DNA of 64,000 bases from DAOPZC01 sp035353175 (GTDB lineage Bacteria > Verrucomicrobiota > Kiritimatiellia > RFP12 > UBA1067). A program made the position numbers and the translations under genes. Position 1 is the first letter of the stretch. The number at the start of each line of letters is the position of its first letter. The stretch lies in the NCBI GenBank assembly GCA_035353175.1, contig DAOPZC010000003.1, forward strand, positions 62,001 to 126,000, in the 5' to 3' direction. This document shows, piece after piece, positions 46,403 through 56,500 of this stretch. A model generated the notes under the pieces. That model saw only the letters and a list, made by a program, of their open reading frames with translations, was not told where the DNA came from and searched no databases.

Positions 46403-48271
46403 TCAAAAGAGGAAGAATAGTGTGCCTGAAATGATCACTGCGACCCCGTTTCCGGCGGCGTCCAACTGGAGGTAGATGTTGTTGCCCCTGATCGCGCTCT
46501 TTCCCTCGCCCAGCGAGAGACCGGATACGGGTTTCCAGCGCCGGCCGCCGACCACCCGCTCCTGACCGGTCAAGAAGACGTTGAACAAATCCCGCATCTG
46601 CGTCTGGTCGAAACCCAAGACCGGTTCATAAAGCGCAATCGCCATGCCGTCAGTCAGCGCATCGTACCACAGGGCCACCTCGTCCAGACGGCCAATGAAT
46701 TTTCCTTCGTTATTGAACTCAAGCGGGTTCGTGTTGCCAAATCCCGTGCCGTGGTTGTAAGTCTGGCTCAGCTTCAGCACCCCGTCCACAAACTTCTTTG
46801 TTGTTCCGTTTGCGGTTGTGCCGCTGCCGTTGTCATAGGCGACGACAACCACATGGTGCCAAGTGCCATCAATCTCGTTGCCGGAGGAGAAAAGCCTGTT
46901 CTGGTTGAACAGACCGCCGCCGCCAGCCGTATCGTACCGGACTCCGATGTTGATACTGCTGCTGTCGCGGTCGACGAGCCACCCGTTGTGTACGGCGTTC
47001 TCGTCGCTTTTCCTGAGAAAGCGGGACCAGCTCGGGGTGTTGGTATACATTTTCACCCAAAAACTCAGCGTCATGGCGTCGTTGACCGCCAGCGTCTGGC
47101 TGTTGGGCACGCTGATCTGGGCGAGAGTGTCGCCCCCCCCGAAGAAGGCCGCCGCTCGTCCGGTCCCGGTCGGGGTGTCATTGGTGAACGCCACGTTGGA
47201 CTCGACCGTGCCGTCGTTGCCGAAGCCGGAACGGTCTGAGGCGTCCTCGCCGTCGAAGGTCCAGTAACCGACGAGATCGACCGCGGTGGTGGCAAGGTTG
47301 GTCGAGGCCACGCCTTTGCCGGCGGCGTCAAGCTGCAGGTAGTATTCGTTGCGGTTGGTCCACACGAAGCTCTGACCCTCGCCCAACAGCAGGTTGCTTA
47401 CCGCGTGCCATTGCCGCTCGCCAATCGTGGCCGGCACGCCGCTGGTGTAGACGTTGAACAGGGTCTGCATCTGCGTCACATCGTACCCGCAGATCGGGCG
47501 ATAGAGCGCGGTCGCCATCCCGTGGTTCAGCGCCGTGTCCCAGACCGCCACGTCATCCATGAGACCATCATACTCGCGGGCACCTTCTTGAAAGCTGCGG
47601 CCCATGATCAAGTCGGCGGTGTTATCAAATCCACCGGTGTGGAAATACGCGCCGTTGTTGACTGCGCGCACACCGTTCAGCCAGACGTTGGCCTTCCCGT
47701 TATTCAAAGAGAAGACGATGTGGTTCCACGCGCCGTTCCAAGCCGAGCCGATGGCTGTCGATTGGTTGTTGGTGGCCGTGTCGATTCGGAGCACGGCGGT
47801 GGCGCCGGCATTGTTGCGCTGGATCTCGAACCCGTGCGAGCCCCCGTTATCCTTGTTGATGACGCGCAGCCAAGGGCTCGGGTCTGCCGCGTTCGCCTTC
47901 ATCCAGAAGGACACGGTGACCGTTCCTCCGGTGAATGAAAGGGAATCGGCATGGGGGATCTGAACATACGACCCGGTGTTGTCGACCCCGTTAAACGAAA
48001 TCGAGCGCGTCGAGGGGATTGTCGCGGGCACATCGCCGGTGAAGACGGGGCCGTTGACCAGCGCCCCGTCGTTGCCGTAACCGGAACCGTCCGACGCGTC
48101 GTCGGTCTCGAAGGCCCAATAGCCGACAAGATCAGCCGCGGCTTGGCTTGCGGTGAGCAGTGTGAGGCAGAGAAGGCCGGCGACAGCCCTACACCCCGGC
48201 CCCTGATGCGCCTTCACGGCTTGGGAAGAGGAAGAGACCCTACACGCACTGTGGTGATGTCGTTCGAACAT
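46403..48271 (-). CDS. Secreted protein with two LamG (concanavalin-like) domains
   Basis: A 622-residue protein with a hydrophobic signal (about 28-46) after a basic N-terminus. Two LamG/laminin-G-like domains (about 47-260 and 330-560) are shown by repeated units: DLVGYWAFETDDASDGSGYGNDG and DLVGYWTFDGEDASDRSGFGNDG starts, GGTVTVSFWMK and AMTLSFWVK strands, WNHIVF and WHHVVV pairs, and DDVAVWD or DEVALWY ends. Each is followed by a linker (QTQMRDLFNVFLTG) and YLQLDAAG. It probably binds sugars. The protein stops soon after the second YLQLDAAG-type motif. AAGGAG precedes the ATG. Confidence 0.88.
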   Translation of the reverse strand: MFERHHHSACRVSSSSQAVKAHQGPGCRAVAGLLCLTLLTASQAAADLVGYWAFETDDASDGSGYGNDGALVNGPVFTGDVPATIPSTRSISFNGVDNTGSYVQIPHADSLSFTGGTVTVSFWMKANAADPSPWLRVINKDNGGSHGFEIQRNNAGATAVLRIDTATNNQSTAIGSAWNGAWNHIVFSLNNGKANVWLNGVRAVNNGAYFHTGGFDNTADLIMGRSFQEGAREYDGLMDDVAVWDTALNHGMATALYRPICGYDVTQMQTLFNVYTSGVPATIGERQWHAVSNLLLGEGQSFVWTNRNEYYLQLDAAGKGVASTNLATTAVDLVGYWTFDGEDASDRSGFGNDGTVESNVAFTNDTPTGTGRAAAFFGGGDTLAQISVPNSQTLAVNDAMTLSFWVKMYTNTPSWSRFLRKSDENAVHNGWLVDRDSSSINIGVRYDTAGGGGLFNQNRLFSSGNEIDGTWHHVVVVAYDNGSGTTANGTTKKFVDGVLKLSQTYNHGTGFGNTNPLEFNNEGKFIGRLDEVALWYDALTDGMAIALYEPVLGFDQTQMRDLFNVFLTGQERVVGGRRWKPVSGLSLGEGKSAIRGNNIYLQLDAAGNGVAVIISGTLFFLF

Positions 48272-48320
48272 TGCGATTACTCCTTCCTTAGTCCGTGCGT
48301 TCCGAACCTAATACATCGCC

Positions 48321-48349
48321 ATTTTAAGGCTTCCGGCGTATGCCGTCAA
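48321..48349 (-). promoter_or_regulatory. Promoter of the LamG gene
   Basis: Minus-strand TTGACG (48344-48349), 17-bp spacer, TAAAAT (48321-48326); near-consensus. Confidence 0.75.
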
Positions 48350-48696
48350 TGCTGGGGGTTGCTGAGGGTCGCGGCAGAGGGTTGCGAGGACGGGCGCATC
48401 CTTGAGTCAGGCGGCTGATGCCCCGTCCATAGGGAGTCGATCAAGATAAGCGTGTTGGAATAGGAGCATCGAAATCGGCATCGGGATCGAATACCTTGCG
48501 ATTCAATCACGATAGGAACCACGCTGGACTGCTCAAAATGGACGATTCCGATCCCGATATCGATAGCGATTTGGAGGGAGAGAAGACTGTCGGCATGGGC
48601 TGGCTAAGGAAAGAGAGAGGACGGAGTTGCCGAAACCAGAAAACAGAAATCAGTTCAGGCGCATGGTCCTCGAACGCTGAGACGCGAAACCGGCAG

Positions 48697-48717
48697 GGCG
48701 GTCTCGCCGAGACCGCC
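48697..48717. repeat. Perfect palindromic hairpin
   Basis: 9-bp stem GGCGGTCTC/GAGACCGCC with loop GCC. The flank AGGGCG matches the AGGGCG of the repeat at 53468-53537, suggesting related dispersed elements. Confidence 0.5.
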
Positions 48718-48812
48718 GCCGAGACGCACGCCCGCTTGTCGTTCACCAACCCCCAGCTCCGAAGCATGATCCCGTTCCCCATTCTGCAGTTGTGCGGACG
48801 CCACACCTATTT

Positions 48813-50912
48813 CTATTTCTGCAGCAGCACGCCGGCGTAACCGCAAGGGATCACCACCTTGCCGGCGTGGAAATCGGCGATGTCCGGATTGCCGGAGAAT
48901 TTCCAAGCGGTCAGCAGCGCGGGACGCTCGGCATCCGTGAAATCGTAAAGCGCGGCGCGACGGTCGATGCGGCTGGTGAAGACCACCCGCTTGCCATCCG
49001 AACGCGGAATGCCGTTGATCGCGCCACGCCCTCCGTCGCCCGGGAACGCCGCCGGCAGCTTGAAGAATTTCCATGTGCTTCCGTCCGCCGGGTCGCCTTC
49101 GCCAGGCCGGAGCAGCACGTAACTGCCGTGCGCGCTGGCGATGGACAGCCCGTCGCGGAAGGTGCAGATCCCATTCGAAAGGCTCAGCCGGTTCACCGTC
49201 GTCTCAACGCTTTGCCGCGGCGCGGGAAGGGCGGAGAGGTCAAACCACTTGACGGAGGTGTTGGCGTTGTTGAACGCGAAATGACGTCCGTCGGGCGAAC
49301 CGTCCGCGAGGTACTTGTCCCACCCCGGACACGATCCGCTGTGGAGCGCGTGCTTGAACTCCGGCAACGTCCGGACGTCATACAGCTCGAACCCGCGCCG
49401 GTCGGAGCAGAACAGCCAACCCGGCACGGCCGGCTGGACGTAAAGCGCCAGGTTCTTTTCACCGGAGATTCTCGGCAGGCGCGCGACTTCCTTGAAGCGC
49501 GCCGCGCCGTCCAGCTCGTACACGCCGAAGCCGTCATGTCCTTCGGCCGTGTACAGGCGGTCCCCTGCCACCTTCACATCGAACACCTGGTCGTGCCCCG
49601 GCAGTTTGGCGAGCTCCTTGAGCCCGCCGTTGTTCGGCAGAATCTGCAGGGCATAAAGCCCCGCGTCGCCGCAGGCGGCGTAGACCACATCGCCCCTCAC
49701 CGCGACGCCGCGCGCCTGGCCGACGTCGCGCGGCTTCCACACGTGCCAGGCGGACGCGTCCACGGAATACGGTTCGCGGGAGGACGCGTTTTGGGGCGGC
49801 GCGCCGCGGTCGAACGGCTCCGCCTTCGCGCGCGGACACGGAATCGCGAATACGCCCGCGCCGTTCACGGCCGCGTACACGACGCCGTCGGCCACAGCCA
49901 GGGATCCGACGCAATCGCTCGGCCACTCCGGATGCTTCGGGTTCGGCGAAACCCAGCGGTCGAGCGTGCGGGGATTGGCTTTGTCCGAGATGTCCACGGC
50001 GAACACGCCGTTGTGCGTCTGGGCGGCGACCAGCAGGTCGCCGGACGTGCGGGGCGTCCACATGTCGAGCCCGCGCGCGTAGAACGGCGGATAGTCCACG
50101 CGGCCGACGCGTTTCGGATGCGCCGGGTCCGCGACGTCATAAATATCGAGCCCGTGCCCCATGCCGCCGCCGTCGGCGGGGCCGCCGAAACGTTTCATCT
50201 CGGAGGTTATCACGCCGCCTGACACCTTGCGGTGCTTGGAATGGTGTCCCGTAGCGGCGTACAGGTACTTGCCCTGCAGCCACACGCCGTCACCGTAACC
50301 GTAGAGTTCCACATGGTCGGTCTGGCGGATGGCCTTCATATCGTGCGCGTCGAAGACGGTGACGTACGCCGATCCCCAGTCGCCGGAATAAAGCCACCCG
50401 TCGCGGTAGACGACGCTTTGGGACTCGTCCGTCTTACGCATCGCGATATGGCGCGGATGGTCCGGATCGGAAACGTCGATGAACTCCACACCGTTCTGGC
50501 GCTGCCCGAGGAAGCAGACGTCGCCCGCGACGTCCACGCCGGTCGCGAGTTCGCAGCAGTCGAAACGGGAACGGATACGCGGCTTTTGCGGCTTCGTCGC
50601 GTCGACGATCCACAGTCCGTATTCGCGCGTGGAGACATACGCCATCCCCTTTTGCACGGCGATCTGTCGGACTCCGCCCAAGCCGTCCACCTCGCCGAGT
50701 TTCTGCGGCGCAAGCGGTTTCGAAACGTCGTAGACAGACAAACACGAGCCTGCGCCCGCATACAGCTTATCGCCCTCGAGGCACAGCGCCATCGCCTTGT
50801 CGCCGATTCCTTCCACCCGGAACGCCGCGCCGAAAACTTTTACGTCTTCGGCCTTCGCCACCGCCAAAAACGCCACCGCGAACGAAATCAAAAACGCCAC
50901 CACTGTCTTCAT
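48813..50912 (-). CDS. Secreted LVIVD-repeat beta-propeller protein
   Basis: A 699-residue protein with a signal peptide (1-21). Repeated YVSTREYGLWIVDATKPQKP-like, NGVEFIDVSDPDHPR and HGLDIYDVADPAHPK units are LVIVD repeats that form a beta-propeller. Family functions vary, from binding to enzymatic. It follows the GH42-like gene (50955-53402) by 42 bp in the same direction and should be co-transcribed with it, so a substrate-binding or partner role is likely. GGAGG precedes the ATG at 50912. Confidence 0.88.
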   Translation of the reverse strand: MKTVVAFLISFAVAFLAVAKAEDVKVFGAAFRVEGIGDKAMALCLEGDKLYAGAGSCLSVYDVSKPLAPQKLGEVDGLGGVRQIAVQKGMAYVSTREYGLWIVDATKPQKPRIRSRFDCCELATGVDVAGDVCFLGQRQNGVEFIDVSDPDHPRHIAMRKTDESQSVVYRDGWLYSGDWGSAYVTVFDAHDMKAIRQTDHVELYGYGDGVWLQGKYLYAATGHHSKHRKVSGGVITSEMKRFGGPADGGGMGHGLDIYDVADPAHPKRVGRVDYPPFYARGLDMWTPRTSGDLLVAAQTHNGVFAVDISDKANPRTLDRWVSPNPKHPEWPSDCVGSLAVADGVVYAAVNGAGVFAIPCPRAKAEPFDRGAPPQNASSREPYSVDASAWHVWKPRDVGQARGVAVRGDVVYAACGDAGLYALQILPNNGGLKELAKLPGHDQVFDVKVAGDRLYTAEGHDGFGVYELDGAARFKEVARLPRISGEKNLALYVQPAVPGWLFCSDRRGFELYDVRTLPEFKHALHSGSCPGWDKYLADGSPDGRHFAFNNANTSVKWFDLSALPAPRQSVETTVNRLSLSNGICTFRDGLSIASAHGSYVLLRPGEGDPADGSTWKFFKLPAAFPGDGGRGAINGIPRSDGKRVVFTSRIDRRAALYDFTDAERPALLTAWKFSGNPDIADFHAGKVVIPCGYAGVLLQK

Positions 50913-50954
50913 TGTTCTTCCTCCTTACCGCACACCTGACACCCCGTCATTCCA

Positions 50955-53402
50955 TCATCGTTTCGCGGCCTGCTGCTGCCGAAGCGTCCCGAGCTCTTGC
51001 CGGAACCGTTCGAAGAACAAGTCCGCGCGCTTGTTTTCGTCGGCCCACTTCTCGCTGTTGCCGATGAAATAGAGCCGCGTCCGGCACGCGTCGATCGTGT
51101 CTTTGAACTGCGTGGCGTCGCGGGCGAGCACGTCGCCGCTGAACACCTCCACCACGTCGGCCTTGCGCCGCAGGCTGAACGTGCGCTCGCCGGCCGCGCG
51201 CGTGTGGATCGCCAGAAAACTCTTGTCGGCGTAAACGATCTCGTCGGCGTCGCAGAAAAGATGGCAGCCGGCGCGGCGGGCGATGCCGCGCAGGAGATCG
51301 GCGGGCGCCACCACCGACCCGATCCAGATGTCCGTGGCCTTCGAGGTGCAGCGCCTGACCATGGCGGGCTGGCCGCCCTCTTCGAAACGCGCGAGGACCT
51401 CTCCCTCCTCCGACCCGTAGAACCGTTCCGGCAGGTCGCGCGCGGCAGGAACTTGCTGTTTGACGGCCCCGCTCGCGGGATCAGTCACCCATTCCGGCCG
51501 CTCGAAGCTGCCGAAAGCCCGCTGGGGATCGAACCCCTCGAAGGCGCGCGCCCCGGCCTCGGTCAGCTTCATGTTCAGCTTGCGCCGCTGGCCCGCCTCG
51601 GAATTCAGCGTGAAGCCCAGCAGATCCTTCGTGTATGCGACATCCCGCTCGGGAACCCGGTCCGGATTGAACACGCCGGGCGCGAACATCCACACCAGCA
51701 CCGCCCCTCGGCGGCGCAGCCGTTTCTCAATCAGCCGGCGCTCGGCATCGCTCAGGCTGAAACAGTTGAGCATCAGATACAGCTTGTAGCGCTTTGCATC
51801 GCTTGCGAGGATGTCGTCCAGCTCGTAGTAGTCCACCGGCGCGCCCAGGCGGCACGTCTCCTGCACCTTGAACGCGTCGATCAGCGACGTCGTGACCGGC
51901 CAGGGAGGTCCGGTCAGGATGCTGTCGAGGTCCACCACGGCCGCGATATCCGTATCGCTTGTCCGGTCAAAGCCCATCGCGGCTTCGCCGCAGTGCTGCA
52001 TGCGGTCGAACAGCGCGAGGACCGGCTCGTGGTGATACCACTCCTTGCCCATCTGGAACCACCAGCCGTTGCCGCCCTCGCAGAGCTGATGGGCGAACTC
52101 GCGCTGCAGGCAGGCCTGCGTTTCTTCGAGGCTCGGCGGCCGGCCGTACATTGAAGGATTGCCCGGCGCCGGCTCGGAGAAGTTGGTGCGGATGTCCGAC
52201 TCGCTGATCCAAAGCTTGCCGTGCTGCTTGAGGCTGGCCATAAGGAAGCGGATGCAGGCGTGCTCGCCGGGGCCGCGGCGGTTGTACTGGGGCGGGCCCG
52301 ACCAGAAGTCCACGTCCGGCGAGCGCAGCAGCTCTTTCAGGGTCGCCTGGCCGCCTTCGAGCAACCAGTGATTCTGCAAGTAACCGTGGAACATGCCGAC
52401 CAGCTGCTCGCGGTTGCAGGCCTGCTTCACGGCGTGCGAAAAGATCAGCAGGCTGTCCTCCATGACCTTGTTGTGCACATAGTAGTAGTCGCGGTTGCGC
52501 TGGCCCTTGTCGGCGCCCCAGAACACGCCCGCCTCGGTGGCTTTGCGGCTGAGCGGATCGGGCGGCAGCGCGGTATCAAAGTCGACCGCGGGATCGTTCC
52601 AGGCCGCTCGCAGCTTGCCGACGTCGCCGCCGTATTTGACGCGCAGATAATTGCGGAACGCCTTCAGCATCGGCTTGGAGAAGTCCAGGGCATACTTGTC
52701 GTGGTCGTAGTCGCCCCAGTAGTACCACTCCTCCGTGCCGCCGCCGCAGATGAAGTAGCCGATGATGTTCTTCGAATAGGCCGACTGCCGGACATGCGTG
52801 ACGTAGTTGAAAAGCGCCTCGGCCGTTTTCTGCCGCCACACCCCGGAGGCGAAACTCGGGTAGCCGCGTTCCTCCAGCGGCCGGTCGGTCATGGCATACC
52901 ATTTGGTGAAATGGTCGCGGGCGCCGTCGTTGAACGTGAGCGTCTCATCCGGATAGTCGCGCGCAAAGTTCCGCGGGTTGCAGAGATAGAGCCGCAACAG
53001 GATGCGCGCGTTCGGCACGCGCTCAAGGAAACGGGCCAGTTGCCCGTCGAGCCGTTTGAACGTCTCCTCCTGCTCGCCGGGCCACCCGACGCTGCCGACC
53101 ATTTCGAAATGGACCGGGAAGTCGCGGTCCGCGATCTGCCCGATCTGCTCCAGCGTTCCCGCGCAGCGCGTGTAGATCATCGGCCCGTAAGGCTTGCCGT
53201 CGATCACAAGGGTCGGCACGCCCTGCACGGGCTTGACCCGCGCGATGGACTGGGGCCGGTCGGTGGGCTGCGCCTTGAAGGCCGGCAGCCGGGCGTCGCT
53301 GCCGGGCAGAAAGCCGACGTCAGAGGCCCGCGCCTCGGCGGCCGCCAGCGCGCATGATAGAAAACACAGGCCGAAGGAAAAGGGCAACGCATGTTTCTTC
53401 AT
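50955..53402 (-). CDS. Secreted GH42-like glycosidase
   Basis: An 815-residue protein with a signal peptide (1-26). The barrel (about 50-460) has Glu224/Glu225 in GTEEWYY as likely acid/base and Glu401 in WISESDIR as likely nucleophile. The trimerisation-like domain follows (about 490-640: YKLYLMLNCFSLSDAERRLIEKRL), as in family 42 beta-galactosidases. The end is a small beta domain. It leads an operon with the LVIVD protein. The start lacks a Shine-Dalgarno sequence; an inverse CCTCCT lies in front of it. Confidence 0.83.
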   Translation of the reverse strand: MKKHALPFSFGLCFLSCALAAAEARASDVGFLPGSDARLPAFKAQPTDRPQSIARVKPVQGVPTLVIDGKPYGPMIYTRCAGTLEQIGQIADRDFPVHFEMVGSVGWPGEQEETFKRLDGQLARFLERVPNARILLRLYLCNPRNFARDYPDETLTFNDGARDHFTKWYAMTDRPLEERGYPSFASGVWRQKTAEALFNYVTHVRQSAYSKNIIGYFICGGGTEEWYYWGDYDHDKYALDFSKPMLKAFRNYLRVKYGGDVGKLRAAWNDPAVDFDTALPPDPLSRKATEAGVFWGADKGQRNRDYYYVHNKVMEDSLLIFSHAVKQACNREQLVGMFHGYLQNHWLLEGGQATLKELLRSPDVDFWSGPPQYNRRGPGEHACIRFLMASLKQHGKLWISESDIRTNFSEPAPGNPSMYGRPPSLEETQACLQREFAHQLCEGGNGWWFQMGKEWYHHEPVLALFDRMQHCGEAAMGFDRTSDTDIAAVVDLDSILTGPPWPVTTSLIDAFKVQETCRLGAPVDYYELDDILASDAKRYKLYLMLNCFSLSDAERRLIEKRLRRRGAVLVWMFAPGVFNPDRVPERDVAYTKDLLGFTLNSEAGQRRKLNMKLTEAGARAFEGFDPQRAFGSFERPEWVTDPASGAVKQQVPAARDLPERFYGSEEGEVLARFEEGGQPAMVRRCTSKATDIWIGSVVAPADLLRGIARRAGCHLFCDADEIVYADKSFLAIHTRAAGERTFSLRRKADVVEVFSGDVLARDATQFKDTIDACRTRLYFIGNSEKWADENKRADLFFERFRQELGTLRQQQAAKR

Positions 53403-53467
53403 AGGAGGATGTCTTGGCAGAAGGACCCTGCAACCAGAGCGTTTTTACAAATTGTGTAGCCTATGTT

Positions 53468-53537
53468 CGGCTCGACGCAGCCTCGCCCTCCATGTAAAAA
53501 CGGTCGAATTTCTGGAGGGCGAGGCTGCGCCGAGCCG
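53468..53537. repeat. Inverted repeat with 25-bp arms
   Basis: CGGCTCGACGCAGCCTCGCC (first 20 of 25 bases, 53468-53492) is nearly complementary to 53513-53537 (24 of 25), with a 20-base loop. It is placed after the GH99-like gene stop and before the GH42-like gene start on the minus strand, so it may terminate or separate transcripts. Confidence 0.75.
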
Positions 53538-53591
53538 TTTCGCAAGGGACGCACCGTTCAAACAAACAGCCGCAAAATAAGTTAACCCGCT

Positions 53592-56500
53592 CTAGCGCAC
53601 GTCGGCCGCCAGCTTCGCGATCTCGTCGGCGGACAGCACGCGCCGATAGACGCGCACGTCGTCGAGGCAGCCGCGGAAGCGCGCGCGGTCCATGTCGGCG
53701 CTGTGCGCGCCGACGGTGATGGCGTTGCCGGGATTGATGAAGCCGCGGCGCTCGAGCGTGCCGACATCCTTGCCGTTCACATAGAGACGCATGACCTTGT
53801 TGTCGAAGGTCGCGGCCACGTGCGACCACGCGTCGACGGGCAGCGGCTCCGGACCGATCAGCGAATGGCTCCAGTTCTCGCGCGGCACCTGCCAGTCGGG
53901 CCGCCCGTTGCCGAGCCCGAGGCGGTAGCCGTCCGTGCCGGTCGACACCGTGTTGAGCATCCAGCGGTCGCTCTGTCCCTTTTCGGAGGGTTTGCACCAG
54001 AGCGCCACGGTCACGCCGCCAGGGCTGAAGAACGGCGCGGGGACAGTCGCGGTCGCGCCGCCCTCGCCACAGCGCAGCACCTGACCGCCGCGGCCGGCTT
54101 CGCGCACGACGCCCTCGCACTTGAGATTGCAGCCGTTCGGCGAGGCGTCCGCCAAGAGACCGTCGGCCGTCTGGGACTCGAAGGTCCAGTCGGCCAGCAG
54201 GTCGCCGGTGATGCGGATCGACTGCCACGGCATGCGGCTGCCGAAGCCGGCGCGCACGGCCTCGTAGCGCCGCTGCGGCGGAGGCAGCCCCACGTCTTCG
54301 GGAATGATGTCGGTCACCGCCTCCGGCGCCCAAGCGGTGCAGAAGACGCGCTTGATGGCGTTGACGAACGTGAAGCCCGTGCCGGTGGTCGGCTCGATGT
54401 AGTGGCCCTCGCCGAACTCGGTCCAGTTGTCGAAGACGACGATCTTGCTGTCCCAGCGCCCCGCCGGCTTGGCGTCGACGAGCGCCTTGGCGTCGCGGCA
54501 GGCGGCCTCGAAGTTCTCGGCCTTGGGGTCTTTGATGTAGTTGCCGTTGCCGCGTTTGACGCGGCCCCACGGGCGGTCGTCGCGGCCCATCATCACGTTC
54601 GGGATGTCCGGCACGGGGGCCGTGCTGGCGGCGCGGTCGATCCACGTTTGCTTGTAGCGGCTGAGCACGTCCGCGTGATCGCGGTAAGAGAGCCCCGCCG
54701 GGTCCTCGCCGACCGTCTTCAGGCCGGAGGGCGTGACCCCGTAGCCGGAGACCGCGTCCCACCCGCTGGCGGCGATGTCCGCGCCGAGCTTACCCTGCGC
54801 CGCGTCCATGCAGGCGATCACGCGCAGGCCGCTGAAGCCGGCCCTGCGGCACTGCTCGCGCATCTTGTCGAGCGCGACCTTGGTCTTCTCGGGCCCGCCC
54901 AGCTGGGCGAGCATGACGCGCGGCTGCCACACGAAGAGGACCGGCTTGTTCTCGATCTTGAGGTACGAGGGATGGGTGAAGTAGTTCTTGATCCAGAACG
55001 GCAGCACGTTGTCGAGCAGGTCGGCCTCGTCCTTCACGCCTTTGGCGCAGCCGTTCTCCCACATGATGGTGAAGGTGAACTGGTCGCGGTATTTGGCGTT
55101 GAGGAGTCCCTCGTGGATCGCGTGGCCGAGGCTCTGGCTGATCGTCGGCTCGAAATCGGCGCGGTACCAGCAGTAGATGAAGCCGTTGATGCCGTGGTCG
55201 AGCGCGTACTTGATGTGCCAGTCGGCCACCTCGGGCGTGCCCTCGTCATACCAGCCGATGGCCGGACGTTTCTCCGGCCACGGCTCGATCCTCTTCCAGC
55301 CCCAGTGCGTGCCTTCCTTCCAAAGCGCGCAGTAGTGCATCAGGCTGATATAGTCGGTTTTGGCCGGCTGCGGCTGCGGCACGTAGCCGGTCTTGGTCAT
55401 CTCGGGCCACGGCTCGACCTTCAGCGCGAGCTCCTGCACGCTCGTCTCCGCGCCCTTGGAGGCGATTGCCACGCGGACGGTGTAGGTGCCGGGACGCTCG
55501 GCCCGGATGTGCCAAGTCGCCAGGTCGAAGTCATCCATGCCCAGCCATGCGATGTTCCGCTTCGCGCCGCCGATGACCTTGACACCCTTAGGAACCTCAA
55601 GCCGCGCGGTGATCCCTTCGGCTTCGCCGCCGACGTTCTGGATGCCGGCCACCACGCTCTCCTCGCGGCCGGGACGCAGCTTGGCGCGGCCGGCGGCGAG
55701 CGAGCGGATGTAGAAGACGGGGGTCCCGATCGGCCGATCCGCCAAGGCCAGCTTGCGGATGCGGACCGGCGCCGAGACGCCGGAGAAGCTCACCGCGAGG
55801 CGACGGAGCTTGCCGGTCCAAGCGTCGGACATCGTGCCGGAAACGACCGTGGGCCGCCCGCCTGACTGCGGCTGGAAGCTGATCGAGCCCGAGCCCGTGT
55901 CGGTCGTGAAGTCGAGCGTGCCGGTCACGCCGCGCCCGCCCGCCTCCACGTCGAGGCAGAGGAACGGATACGGCGCGAGGTCGACGGACAGCGTCGGGCT
56001 CACCAGCATCGCCGTGGCGCCGGGGAAGTCGACGGCGAGCGCGGCCTTCTCCTCTTTGCAGGCCGCGCCGTTCTTGGCCTGCCAGCCGGCCCACGCCGCG
56101 GGGCCGCCCAACACGCGGGCCGCGCCTTGGCTTTCGGAGCCGCCGAAGAGAGAACGCCACAGCGAAGCGAAGAAGCCGGGCTTGGATTCGGCGGATGCCT
56201 CCTCAGCGGGCAGGCCCGCGAGGAGCGCCGCGCGTTCCAGGCTCGGGTTGAAGAGGTCGAGACTCGCCAGCTCGCCCGCGATCGGGCCGACCTGCACGGG
56301 CTTGGAGCCCGGATTGATCCGGCCGAAGCGCGGCTGGCTGAAGGTCTCGCCGTTGATGGTCATCTCCATCGACTGGCCGGTCCACGCCGCGCGCACGTCG
56401 TACCACGTGTTCGTCTGAATCGCCGGGCCGCGCAGCCGGGTCTCCCACTTGCCCTCGATCTGGACGAAGAAGACCAGGTTCCCGCCGTCGCCGGGATTGT

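Larger units (their letters stand above)
48272..48812. other. Intergenic space with ATCGGGATCG repeats and a palindrome
   Basis: A 541-bp space. It holds the LamG-gene promoter (48321-48349), an imperfect inverted repeat ATCGGCATCGGGATCGAAT (48474-48492) and ATTCCGATCCCGATATCGAT (48545-48564), and a perfect hairpin GGCGGTCTC GCC GAGACCGCC (48697-48717). No ORF with recognisable sequence is seen. Confidence 0.6.

Noticed and set aside
53390..53412. CCTCCT directly ahead of the ATG at 53402 as an anti-Shine-Dalgarno control signal
   Set aside because: A single occurrence with no further evidence; probably chance.
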